Shown here: positions 55,457 to 64,000 of the stretch, piece by piece
Position numbering within the stretch: position 1 is the stretch's first letter
Layout of the letters: every line of letters begins with the position of its first letter
From: Nigrospora sphaerica
Lineage: Eukaryota; Ascomycota; Sordariomycetes; Amphisphaeriales; Apiosporaceae
Direction of reading: 5' to 3'
DNA length: 64,000 nt
Assembly: GCA_018287875.1 (NCBI GenBank)
Contig: JAGVVL010000022.1
Coordinates: forward strand, 930,001 to 994,000
Notes under the pieces: generated by a model
What the model saw: the letters and a program-made list of their open reading frames with translations, nothing else
The model's database searches: none
Told to the model about the DNA's origin: nothing
Program-made: the position numbers and the translations under genes

Positions 55457-56127
55457 CAAGGATACCACACCTTATTATCTGTTACCTACCCCCGCCACGT
55501 ATCACTAAGATATCGCCAAGCAACGCGTGCAGTGAAGCAGCACAGCGGCTCTCACCGACGAGAGGAGTCAAGATGCGGACGTGCCGCATTCAAAGAGAGG
55601 AGTTGCGACTTCGCACGAGTTGCGGCTGTGAGGAGTTCTGACGTGCTATTGATCAGAACAACTCATCGTCTGAGCTCAATGCGCGGCTATTACTGGAACC
55701 AAGAAACCCCACACTGTAGGGAGTCTGGTGGAAAGACACGGTCGTGAGGTCGATCCCAAGGGACAATCAGGTGAGGATATCGTTGATCAAGATGATCCTT
55801 AACGTAGGGAAGTAAAAGAAGCTCAAAATAGTCACGAAAAATGAGCGTGAAGTGCCGTACTAAGAGTAGCAGTGTATTAAAAGGAGGGAAAAAGCGCGCT
55901 GTGTCTCTAGCTATGAACTGGACTACCGAAGCCTAACTTATACTTGTGTAAACCCTTGATCAAGGCTTACGTAAGAGCCCTGGCCCGGTCTCATTACTTA
56001 CAACGACTCATCGTCCGATCTTAGGGATGATCGCAGCCCGCAAACGAAAAGTCAAAGGATCGCTTCACAAGACCCTTACCAAGCGATTTTCAGCCACACC
56101 GAGCAGATCGGTTCGGCTGAGAGGGTG
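55457..56127. other. Intergenic; last bases resemble a polypurine tract
   Basis: No gene. The end, GCTGAGAGGGTG at 56116-56127, directly precedes an LTR start and nearly equals the GCTGAGGGGGTG before the 3' LTR at 37245. Part of this stretch may therefore be retrotransposon internal sequence. Confidence 0.45.
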
Positions 56128-56317
56128 TGTCGCGAGACGAGCCTATTGTCACTAACAAGCCTACCAGGTCACGTGACCTTATGTAAGCTCAAGAGCCTAG
56201 CCTGTCAAGCGGGCTAGGGAGCTACTATATCTACGTCTGGATCCTCAGATAGTTTTCCTTTGTTTTTCCTAAGAGAACAACTAGAACCTCGTTCCTCACG
56301 TCCCCTGAAGTGCGACA
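56128..56317 (+). mobile_element. LTR of the second copia-like family (+ orientation)
   Basis: 190 bp, TGTCGCGAGACGAGCC to GAAGTGCGACA, matching 42305-42494 in inverse orientation. Flanking pentamers GGGTG and CATGA do not match, and a polypurine-like tract precedes it, so this is more likely a 3' LTR of a truncated or rearranged copy than a simple solo LTR. Confidence 0.85.
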
Positions 56318-56543
56318 CATGAACAAGCAGTTAAGGGAGGCTATGTACAAGTAGCAGCCACGCGAGGGCAAAGCAGTGCTAATAGCGTCGCAACAACTGC
56401 GGAAAAGCTGCTTAGCATGTATGTTCGAAAAGAAAGGGAGAAATATTTAGTGAGGCAGGTTCCAATTGTGATGAATTGATCTAGGCTGCTATGATCACAA
56501 AGTTGATTAATTCATTGTGAGGTTGCTGAGAAGTGCCCAATCT

Positions 56544-57788
56544 TCAGGACCGAAGATACTTGAGGACATCACGTTTCCAGAACGGCCGCCTCTTGTAGTA
56601 CCCAAGCTTCTCCGGCATTGATTCGATAGCACGGATCAATGCTTCACTAGTCCCTTCCTCTTTTATCTCACTGATCGGTGTTAGGTATTGTCGAATACAG
56701 AAAACCACGGCTTTGCTCTTTGTTAAGCAGACAAGGCGCTGACTCTCGATTCTTAAGTAGCACTGGGTAAGATCTTGGTCCTCGGAGACATCAGGTAGAA
56801 TCTCGCCCTCGTTCGGGTAAAAGTTGTTACCGCCGGTGCGAAACAGATCTGGGCCATCAAACTGAAAGCTCCACTAATGAACCCATAAGCTTTTGGTCAT
56901 GACTGGAGTTTAAGGGGAGGATCACGTACGTTCCAGCGTTGGACAATAGAGCCCCCGCGCATACTCGCCATGAACCGGTCAATTCCCGCCCCGATCTTTT
57001 CATTCAACCCTGGCACCTCACCATGAATTTCACGCATGGATTGGCCGAGTTTTGCAAGTGTAAGAAAGCCGCCAGGGAAGCAGGACACGAATCCTTGCAG
57101 GGAGAAAACCCCGTCGTTACCTGGGAGCATAATGTAGAAGTCTTCTTCAACATTTTCCGCCAGCATTCGTTGCATGCCACTTGTATCCTTGTAAGTACTG
57201 GTAAGGTCATAGGTCTGACCCGTGGCCAGATTATTGAACTCGTTGCCGTTTTGCTGGAAGATGGTTGGAAACCGCACAAGTAGATGCCTAACAACATCGC
57301 TGAACAACTCGTGTATTGCAGAACAGCAGGCGGGGTTGTATGCAAGCGCCTTTTCTGGCTGTGCTTCCAATGTCGACTTCCGCTCGTTAATGCGATCAAG
57401 GTACCCATGGTCAATTTGGATCCAATCTTGCTTGTGACATTTCGTGATGCCTGGTTTTAATGGCATGTCAGCTACCAGCGCAAAACCTGGTAAGAGTATG
57501 ACACTAACCCATATGCAGGTGTTTGTTCAGCAGAAACGGTCGGTATAACTGTGGTTTTACGTTCTGGTACCGAAAGTCCACTAAAGGCGTGATCTGAGCT
57601 GCGCTGCCATCACCATCGACATGCTTCCATGCTGACGCCTATATGTGAACCTTGGTAAGCCACATAGTGATGTCTGAGTATGCGACACGACATACCAGTA
57701 TGTTCCTTAGCTTGTAGGCGAGATAAACCACCCCAATCGTGGATATTGCTACAAGAAGCTTTGTTTCGGTAGAGCTCGCGTCTGACAT
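56544..57788 (-). CDS. Membrane-anchored DUF3445 protein (357 aa, four exons)
   Basis: DUF3445 proteins are related to heme-dependent oxidative N-demethylases; the fungal members are uncharacterised. Exons 57788-57696, 57638-57509, 57450-56930 and 56873-56544; introns 57, 58 and 56 bp (GTATGT, GTTAGT, GTACGT donors, AG acceptors); sum 1074 nt, 358 codons with TGA. Exon 1 encodes an N-terminal membrane anchor (LLVAISTIGVVYLAYKL). Then LVDFRYQNVKPQLYRPFLLN and HLHMGITKCHKQDWIQID, the family's entry motif. Exon 3 carries ENVEEDFYIMLPG, FVSCFPGGFLTLAKLGQSM and IHGEVPGLNEKIG; the exon 3-4 join makes QRWNWSFQ, matching the family's RxNW. The C-terminal exon has RIESQRLVCLTKSKAVVFCI. ER membrane localisation is inferred. 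The splice model is supported by uninterrupted family motifs on both sides of every intron. Confidence 0.88.
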
Positions 57789-58112
57789 CTTCGTTTTTAA
57801 AAGAAAGATATGAGGGGAAGGTTTCAGGCTAGATGTGTGGTCCTCAGGAGGAGGAAATGGCGTACGTGCTCTGGAAATGGCCTCTTCACTTCTCACCGGT
57901 TTTTGAAAGAAATTGACTATACAGTTGGAACAAAGACTCAAATCTATGTTTGAGAGCTCGCTCCTATGAAATTTACAGGAAGATAATCTATACTGAACGT
58001 AGGACTGGATAGTCCGATGGGGCTGATCCCCAATACGACAAGGTGGGTTTTGGGGCGAGAAGGCAGCCAATAGCTTAACGATGGTTGTTTCCACGCACTG
58101 CGTGGTGAGATT

Positions 58113-59340
58113 ACCTGCCGGATTGGTCTGCTCTCCGCGAGGCTGACGTGGGGCCACGCGCAACAAACAAATGCCTTTTACGCAACCGCAACTAGGATCG
58201 TATCAGCATTCCACCGGCCGGTGGGCCTGGCACGCTCTCTCCCCCAGCGCTACAGCGTGTTCCGTCTCCGCTGCAGCGCGTTCCGTCTCCGCTGCAGCGT
58301 GTTCCGTCTCCGCGGAACTGATGTGAGATTCCGGCTGATGGATTGCGTGCTGAAAGAGGCGAGGTCACCTGCCGGATTGGTCTGCTCTCCGCGAGGCTGA
58401 CGTGGGACCACGCGCAGCCAACGAATGCCTTTTACGCAACCGCAACTAGGATCAAATCAGCATTCCACCAGCCGGTGGGCCTGGCACGCCTCTCTCCCAG
58501 CGCTGCAGCGCGTTCCGTCTCCGCTGCAGCGCGTTCCGTCTCCGCTGCAGCGCGTTCCGCCTCCGCGGAACTGATGTGAGATTCCGGCTGATGGATTGCG
58601 TGCTGAAAGAGGCGAGGTCACCTGCCGGATTGGTCTGCTCTCCGCGAGGCTGACGTGGGACCACGTGCAGCCAACGAATGCCTTTACGCAGCCGCAACTA
58701 GGATCGAATCAGCATTTCACCGGCCGGCGGACCTGTCAGGCCTTCCCCCACACCCGGGTCGCTGGAGCGTTTGGGGAAATGAAGAAGCGGGTAAGCTAGC
58801 TCGGCACGGGGCTACCCGGGCTAAAGGATGCTACGCTAACCCAGGAGCCGCACTAGTCCGCCTCCCGGGGACTGATGTGAGATTCCGGCTGATGGATTGT
58901 GTGTTGAAAGAGGCGAAATCACCTACCGGATTGGTCTGCTCTCCGCGAGGCTGACGTGGGACCACGCGCAGCCAACGAATGCCTTTACGCAACCGCAACT
59001 AGGATCGAATCAGCATTCCACCAGCCGGCGGACCTGTCAGGCCCTCCCCCACACCCGGGTCGCTGGAGCGTTCGGGGAAATGAAGAAGCGGGTAAGCTGG
59101 CTCGACACGGGGCTACCCGGGTGGGGATACCCAGCATCCCCATGCGCGACGGGCACGGCCTAGGCGGATGCCCGGGCCGGACCCCAGCGATGGTGGCGGT
59201 GGCAGGGTCAGACCCCCTTGTGGGGCCAACTAACGTTGGCAAGGCCGAGGCGGTCGAGAAGTGCCCGAAGCGGCTGGACTTGCGGAGGGCTTACTACATG
59301 TGCCCCTGCCGGCTAGGTCCTGCCACGGCGGTCTAGAATG
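58113..59340. repeat. Tandem repeat, four units of about 253, 253, 301 and 415 bp
   Basis: Units begin ACCTGCCGGATTGGTCTGCT (or one-base variants) at 58113, 58367, 58620 and 58921. Each continues through CTCCGCGAGGCTGACGTGGG and GCAACTAGGATC. Units 1-2 contain two to three copies of the 21-mer family CTGCAGCGCGTTCCGTCTCC at about 58240-58320 and 58499-58565. Units 3-4 instead carry CACCCGGGTCGCTGGAGCG and AAATGAAGAAGCGGGTAAGC. A degenerate further unit is visible at about 59645-59750. The + strand frames here are repeat translations. Confidence 0.85.
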
Positions 59341-60113
59341 GCCCCATAACCACTATGATCACAACGAAAAAAGGGTTTACCGCTTGTATGGAAAAATCAA
59401 GACAGCGAACCACCTAGCCCACTGCTAGAAGACTCCCCATACGCGATACCTCTGGCCACACTTTGGCCTTGGCTATCTCAGCCGTTCGGGCCGCTGACGC
59501 CTGTATTAGTTTACGGAATGCTGGCCTTTCGTCTATTCGTCTCCTGTGCATTGTATATGACTAGGGAGGTCATACCCGCTAGAAAGCGCTAAATGTAGAG
59601 TAAAAGCTCCACAAAGTGGGATCACTAACCGCAATAGCCTGCTTTTCCCGAAACTGACGCGAAATTATGGGCTGACGATTGCTTCGTACGCACCGACACT
59701 TAAGGCCACCGGCAGGATTGGTCGGGTTTTCGGGCGGCTGATGTGAGAAAACAGAATTACGTGACCGAAGATAAACCTCCAGTTGAGATGCCCATACCAT
59801 TCTTACAGAAGCAAAATACGACCTTGCGTAAATGAGAATGGTGCAAGGCGGCCTGGAATGGCCGGGTGGTTGTCACGCAAGCCATGGACGGTCATGCTAC
59901 GGCGAGTTCTTTACTGAATAGGTATTAGTCTTCGGATGAGTTTCAAAGGAAAGCTGTAGCATGGTAGTCTATGTGGAGCTCTGCCTGCATTCAGCTTCGA
60001 ATCCCGCGGACTTTATGACCTTAAAATCCCAAATTCTTCACATAGGACGTGGGTATATCGACAATACACTCTGTTGTTCACCTCACGTCTATCTTCTGTC
60101 TTGTTTCGTTACT
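59341..60113. other. Intergenic upstream of the sidA-like gene
   Basis: Contains the degenerate repeat unit at about 59645-59750 and the sidA leader. The coding frame is open from 59961, but residues before M at 60114 are unlike the family. Confidence 0.5.
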
Positions 60114-61854
60114 ATGGCCCCTGCAATCATTACCACCCCCGAATTTAGTCACTTTGGTTTCACAGCCACGACTGCCGATTCAGTTGGCAAGACGAAGGAC
60201 GGGTTTCACAAAAATCTACCCCTCTCATTGGATGAAGACATTCATGACCTTGTCGGCGTTGGCTTCGGACCGGCGTCACTTGCTATTGCGATCGCCCTTC
60301 ATGACTCGCTCGAGCAAGCCGGTTCCTCATACACCACTGTCCCTAAAGTCCGCTTCATTGAGCGACAGACTAGCTATAACTGGCACGCCGGCATGCAGCT
60401 CCGGGCTGCTAAGATGCAGATCAGTTTCTTGAAGGACTTCGCTACGTTGCGGAACCCTCAGAGCAAGTTCACCTTTGTCAACTACCTACAGAAAAAGGGA
60501 CGGCTGGAACGATTCACCAACCTGGGCACATTTTATCCATCCCGGGCAGAGTACCAGGACTATATGCGATGGTGCGCCGAGGCATTTTCCGACCTGGTGA
60601 AGTACGGCCACGATGTCGTTGACATATCGCCAGTCCGACGTTGCGCCTCTGATAAGGCTGAATCGTTTGTCATCACCATGAAAGACGTCAGAACCGAGGT
60701 GCTCACCACGATCCGGGCACGGAAGGTTGTTGTTGCCGTGGGAGGCAGGCCCAGCATCCCCACGGCTTTACAGTCTAATTTCTGGACACTTCCCACCATG
60801 ATCCACTCATCAAGCTATCTGAAGGACATTAACCATCTTATCAGCTCCGAGAAGAAGCTGGTCCGGGTGGCTGTCATTGGAGGAGGTCAGAGTGGCGCTG
60901 AAATATTCGACGATTTACAGACCAGATTCCTCAGGTCCGCGCCACAATGCTTCTGAGAAACGGCGCTATGAGACCTGCCGACGATTCCCCTTGTGAGTGC
61001 TCGCCAGCTATCCTTCCACACTGAACGTTACCGCTGGGTATTTTGTGCTCAGATGCTCGCCATAAGAAACCTACGGATCAGTAAGAAGCTAACGATTCTT
61101 GCACTATTAAAAAAGCGTTAACGAGATCTTTAATCCCGAACAGACGGCCCACTTCTTCTACCGTGACGGTGCCTTACGTCAGGCATCGATTCTGCAGAAC
61201 CGAGCCACCAACTACGGCGTCGTTGACCTAGAACTCCTCGACCGCATATACGAAGGCTTGTACATGCAATCGGTACACGACGAGAACCGACACCAGATAT
61301 TATACTACCGGACCGTGATTGGGGCCGAAACCAGCAGTAACACCGCGCAAGTCGGCAACAATTCAACAATTGTCCTCAAATGCAGCAATGCCACCCCTCT
61401 ATACGAACGCCACCAGTATGGCGAAGAGAAAGGACAGCAGGTAAAAGAAGAGGAGCTTGAGTTTGATGTCGTTGTTCTTGCTACCGGGTACGTCCATGAT
61501 AAGCACCATGCCATTATGGAGCCCCTGAGAGAACTGCTCTCCCAGGAGCCATTCCCGGCCGCGGGCAGTAAAGGTACCAAAAGAACCTGGCCTATCTCAG
61601 AAGACTACCGTGTCTTGTTTGATGATGAAAAAGTTGATCAGTCAATGGCCGGTGTCTGGGTCCAGGGTTGCAATGAGAGTACGCATGGGGTAAGTTTTAC
61701 AATACCCCTTCTTATCAAGCGTCTTGAAACTGATTTGTCTTGGTGGATTTTAAAGCTGAGCGATAGCCTTTTATCGGTGCTTTCGATCCGCGGTGGGGAA
61801 ATGGTAGTCTCAATGTTTGGGGACCGCAAAGAGGTCATCTCGAGTGATTATTGA
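60114..61854 (+). CDS. sidA: L-ornithine N5-monooxygenase (SidA family), with frame breaks in exon 1
   Basis: Would catalyse FAD- and NADPH-dependent N5-hydroxylation of ornithine, the first step of hydroxamate siderophore synthesis. The FAD motif LVGVGFGPASLAIAIAL lies at about residues 45-61, the substrate-side WHAGMQLRAAKMQISFLKDF follows, the NADPH motif VIGGGQSGAEIFDDLQ is at about 252, then VVLATGY and a C-terminal THG then LSDSLLSVLSIRGGEMV. Introns: 60993-61115 (GTGAGT, GCTAAC, AG) and 61690-61755 (GTAAGT, AACTGAT, AG). Two places need one extra base for continuity: near 60940 (LRSA to TMLLRNGAMRPADDSP) and at the CCCC run 60987-60990 (DSP to the VNEIFNPEQ block). So it is either a very recent pseudogene or carries sequencing deletions. 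The stop is at 61854. No NRPS or transporter gene is in the window. The last intron and exon are duplicated in reverse at the right window edge. Confidence 0.88.
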
Positions 61855-62083
61855 TGCAGATCTCTTGCCTCGTCGTACTTTTCAAGCAGCCGTCGGCTTT
61901 TTTCAGTATCAATCAATACATATGATAACACCTCGGGGCTTCCATATTACCCTCTATCCTCAAGCTTCGCCTGTGCGCCTGGCTGATGTTCAGCCTAAGG
62001 CTGGTTAACCCCTCGTGGAACACCACTACTAGTAGACCTCCCCTCTACTGTACAGGCCCTATCATCCACCTGATGCAGGTTTC
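61700..62083 (+). repeat. Palindrome arm 1 (sidA 3' end and downstream)
   Basis: Exact reverse complement, as far as I compared, of 63617-64000 (paired positions sum to 125700). It includes most of the last sidA intron, the last exon and about 230 bp of downstream sequence. The inner edge is sharp: after GCAGGTTTC the two arms differ completely. Confidence 0.95.
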
Positions 62084-62887
62084 TTGAGCCAAACCCATAT
62101 CATCCCAATACGTCAAGTGATGAGACGATAAAAGGCTGCAGCTTTATCTCTGACCAATGTGGTTAGTTGAACATGAGATCATACTGGGCATCCAACATGT
62201 GCACATTTTATTACATCTACATCTACTTTCCAATAGCGGTAACTAGTAGCAGATGGGGCGCTACGGTGTCAAGTGCAGACGTGGCTCGAGTGAGGCCATA
62301 GGGTTTGTTATGCCCGGCAACTCTTCTTCAACTACCAGATCCTATTTCCATTGGTATTGTGTCAATATCTGCTGCCCAAGAAGTTACTAGGGGGTGAAAA
62401 GGGTGGGTTATTCAGCAGATGATCACCTGCCGCTTTACTAGGTATTAGGCATTCCGAGCTTGTCGCGCCGATAACAAGATAGGAAGGTGGGTCACAGGGT
62501 CGTACGCGATAGGTTGAGTCCCACCTCATGCCAAGGGCGCATGTGGCGTGTTTTTGCATAGGTAGAAGTAAAGGGCCTTATCTCCAGCTCTGACTCTACT
62601 AGGTGGCTGGGCGTCCAATGACGATCTTCGGTGCGTACCGGCGACGAACTGTCCCCTGCCCTCCCCGGATGCAGCTTCGGGGCGTGGGCCATATAAGAGG
62701 CGAGCATGCGCCATCCTCTCAAGAGCTAGAACTGGAGCTAAAAGACAAGGAATCATTTAAACGTCAGTGTCCAAGACCAAGGGACCAACAAACCAACCCG
62801 CTTCCCACCTAGCCCGAAAGCTAGCAACACTGCAGAGCGCCATCCGGTCCCCCTTACCCAAGACCTCATCATTACGAATCCAAGGCA
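62084..62887. other. Palindrome loop, promoter side of the small-protein gene
   Basis: Unique sequence between the arms. A TATA-like CATATAAGAGG lies at about 62690, roughly 200 bp before the ATG at 62888. No other gene seen. Confidence 0.5.
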
Positions 62888-63247
62888 ATGGTCTCAATCT
62901 CGTCAATTATGGGCACCGCCCAAAGCGCCTTTAATGTCATAGTGCGCAACGCCACTGAGCACCACGCATCTGTGAGCGCGGCTTGTATGGCGTATTACAG
63001 CGTGGGGAGCACAGGCTGTAGCAATAGCCAGTGCACGCGACCTCACCCCTTGAGCAATCCACTTTCTCCTTCGTCATCGCCGTCATCAACCTTTTCGACA
63101 GCAACAACGGTCAAGGTAACCACTTCGCCAGGTGCACCCCTCAAACGCGCCTGGAAGAGTATCAAGAAGCGCGCCCGTGAACACCACCAAAGCGTCGAGG
63201 CGTCCCACGTTGCCTATTATGGACGACAAGGCCAGGTTAGGCGCTGA
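62888..63247 (+). CDS. Small protein with two EHHxSVxAxxxAYY motifs (119 aa)
   Basis: One exon, ATG at 62888 in context AAGGCAATGGTC. Residues about 10-37 (FNVIVRNATEHHASVSAACM then AYY) and about 87-113 (WKSIKKRAREHHQSVEASHV then AYYG) are two copies of the same motif, joined by a Ser/Thr/Pro-rich linker. Small ascomycete proteins with an EHH-x-S-V-x-A pattern and a terminal AYYG exist but have no assigned function. No signal peptide or membrane segment. The C-terminal copy is strongly basic. It lies in the loop of the palindrome, so it would stay single-copy if the arms were a duplication. Confidence 0.55.
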   Translation: MVSISSIMGTAQSAFNVIVRNATEHHASVSAACMAYYSVGSTGCSNSQCTRPHPLSNPLSPSSSPSSTFSTATTVKVTTSPGAPLKRAWKSIKKRAREHHQSVEASHVAYYGRQGQVRR

Positions 63248-63616
63248 TTTGCGCTCCTTTCATAGGGAGTAGTAAGAGGTGAATATTATGTGAAGAGTGG
63301 ACGGGTGAGATGAGATGGTGCGAAAGATGTTATGGTGCCAAAGATGTTATGATATCGTGTGATACATGTATTACTGCAAATGTTATGCAACTTAAACGCT
63401 GGTTCTCTGAAATGAGTTGAATGGAGATATTAACCCACAACTCAAGGCTCCAGCATACTCTCACGTGTTCCGAGATGAAAACTTGCATGTGAATTTCAAT
63501 CCACTCGCAAAAGCATGTGCCAGGGTTTTGCGAGAGAGGAGGCTGCTGCATTGCACAAATCTTGATGTGCAGTGGTATCAATATAAATTACCAATGGGTA
63601 ATACAAGGAGAGCTTT
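63248..63616. other. Palindrome loop, distal part, no gene seen
   Basis: Holds a short imperfect repeat (GTTATGGTGCCAAAGATGTTATG-like, about 63325-63350: GAAAGATGTTATGGTGCC then AAAGATGTTATG). Otherwise featureless up to the arm. Confidence 0.5.
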
Positions 63617-64000
63617 GAAACCTGCATCAGGTGGATGATAGGGCCTGTACAGTAGAGGGGAGGTCTACTAGTAGTGGTGTTCCACGAGGGGTTAACCAGC
63701 CTTAGGCTGAACATCAGCCAGGCGCACAGGCGAAGCTTGAGGATAGAGGGTAATATGGAAGCCCCGAGGTGTTATCATATGTATTGATTGATACTGAAAA
63801 AAGCCGACGGCTGCTTGAAAAGTACGACGAGGCAAGAGATCTGCATCAATAATCACTCGAGATGACCTCTTTGCGGTCCCCAAACATTGAGACTACCATT
63901 TCCCCACCGCGGATCGAAAGCACCGATAAAAGGCTATCGCTCAGCTTTAAAATCCACCAAGACAAATCAGTTTCAAGACGCTTGATAAGAAGGGGTATTG
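63617..64000 (-). repeat. Palindrome arm 2: inverted copy of the sidA 3' end (runs off the window)
   Basis: Reverse complement of 61700-62083. On the minus strand it encodes the final sidA exon again (SIRGGEMVVSMFGDRKEV) and the preceding intron up to the window edge. Whether a whole second sidA follows cannot be seen. Confidence 0.95.

Noticed and set aside
58343..59336. Several 67-126 codon + frames
   Set aside because: They repeat with the 253-bp units and have no conserved domain; translation of the tandem repeat.

Overview
The window looks like a TE-rich stretch of a filamentous ascomycete nuclear genome. The evidence is short spliceosomal introns (about 45-125 bp, GTRNGT-type donors, CTAAC/CTGAC branch points) and typical ascomycete gene families: a secreted tyrosinase, a secreted intradiol dioxygenase, a SidA ornithine hydroxylase, a DUF3445 protein, a 2EXR protein and a GT31/DUF604 glycosyltransferase end. 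The mobile elements are also typical of these fungi: a Ty1/copia element, a Tad-like LINE and Fot1/pogo transposons. No rRNA, tRNA or CRISPR was seen.

Layout. 1-514: 3' end of a glycosyltransferase gene. 515-2990 and 6036-7740: two diverged copies of one non-coding segment; the first carries a solo LTR with a perfect 5-bp target duplication, and the second preserves the empty site. 7.8-12.7 kb: a mosaic of low-complexity DNA and unrelated minisatellites, including a hairpin-bearing array. 13.0-15.4 kb: two convergent spliced genes, a micro-exon coiled-coil gene (+) and a MADS-like gene (-). 16.0-17.3 kb: tyrosinase. 19.0-20.7 kb: nuclear-looking protein with an internal duplication and a decayed third repeat behind it. 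21.7-22.7 kb: decayed pogo-like transposase. 24.1-25.7 kb: single-pass membrane protein. 26.0-28.4 kb: truncated LINE whose microsatellite tail is split by a Fot1-like element. 28.5-29.4 kb: 2EXR gene. 30.25-37.44 kb: complete Ty1/copia element with identical LTRs, a frameshifted gag-pol and a spliced antisense accessory gene. 37.7-39.0 kb: relics of an arylsulfatase and a possible JmjC gene. 39.95-41.8 kb: second Fot1-like element. 42.3-42.5 kb: solo LTR. 42.7-43.95 kb: intradiol dioxygenase. 45.1-45.5 kb: Fot1-like fragment. 46.75-53.4 kb: Tad-like LINE with an intact ORF2 and an ORF1 split by a third Fot1-like element. 54.9-55.5 kb: possible small gene. 56.1-56.3 kb: another LTR. 56.5-57.8 kb: four-exon DUF3445 gene. 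58.1-59.3 kb: tandem repeats of about 253 bp. 60.1-61.9 kb: sidA-like gene, whose 3' end recurs inverted at the right window edge (palindrome arms 61700-62083 and 63617-64000) with a small-protein gene in the loop.

The host genes do not form one obvious pathway; they are islands between nested transposons. Points worth a second look: the palindromic sidA end, the antisense gene inside the copia element, the micro-exon gene, the shared TIR architecture of three equal-length Fot1-like elements, and a consistent class of one-base-missing frameshifts, mostly at G/C runs, that may reflect sequencing error rather than gene death.
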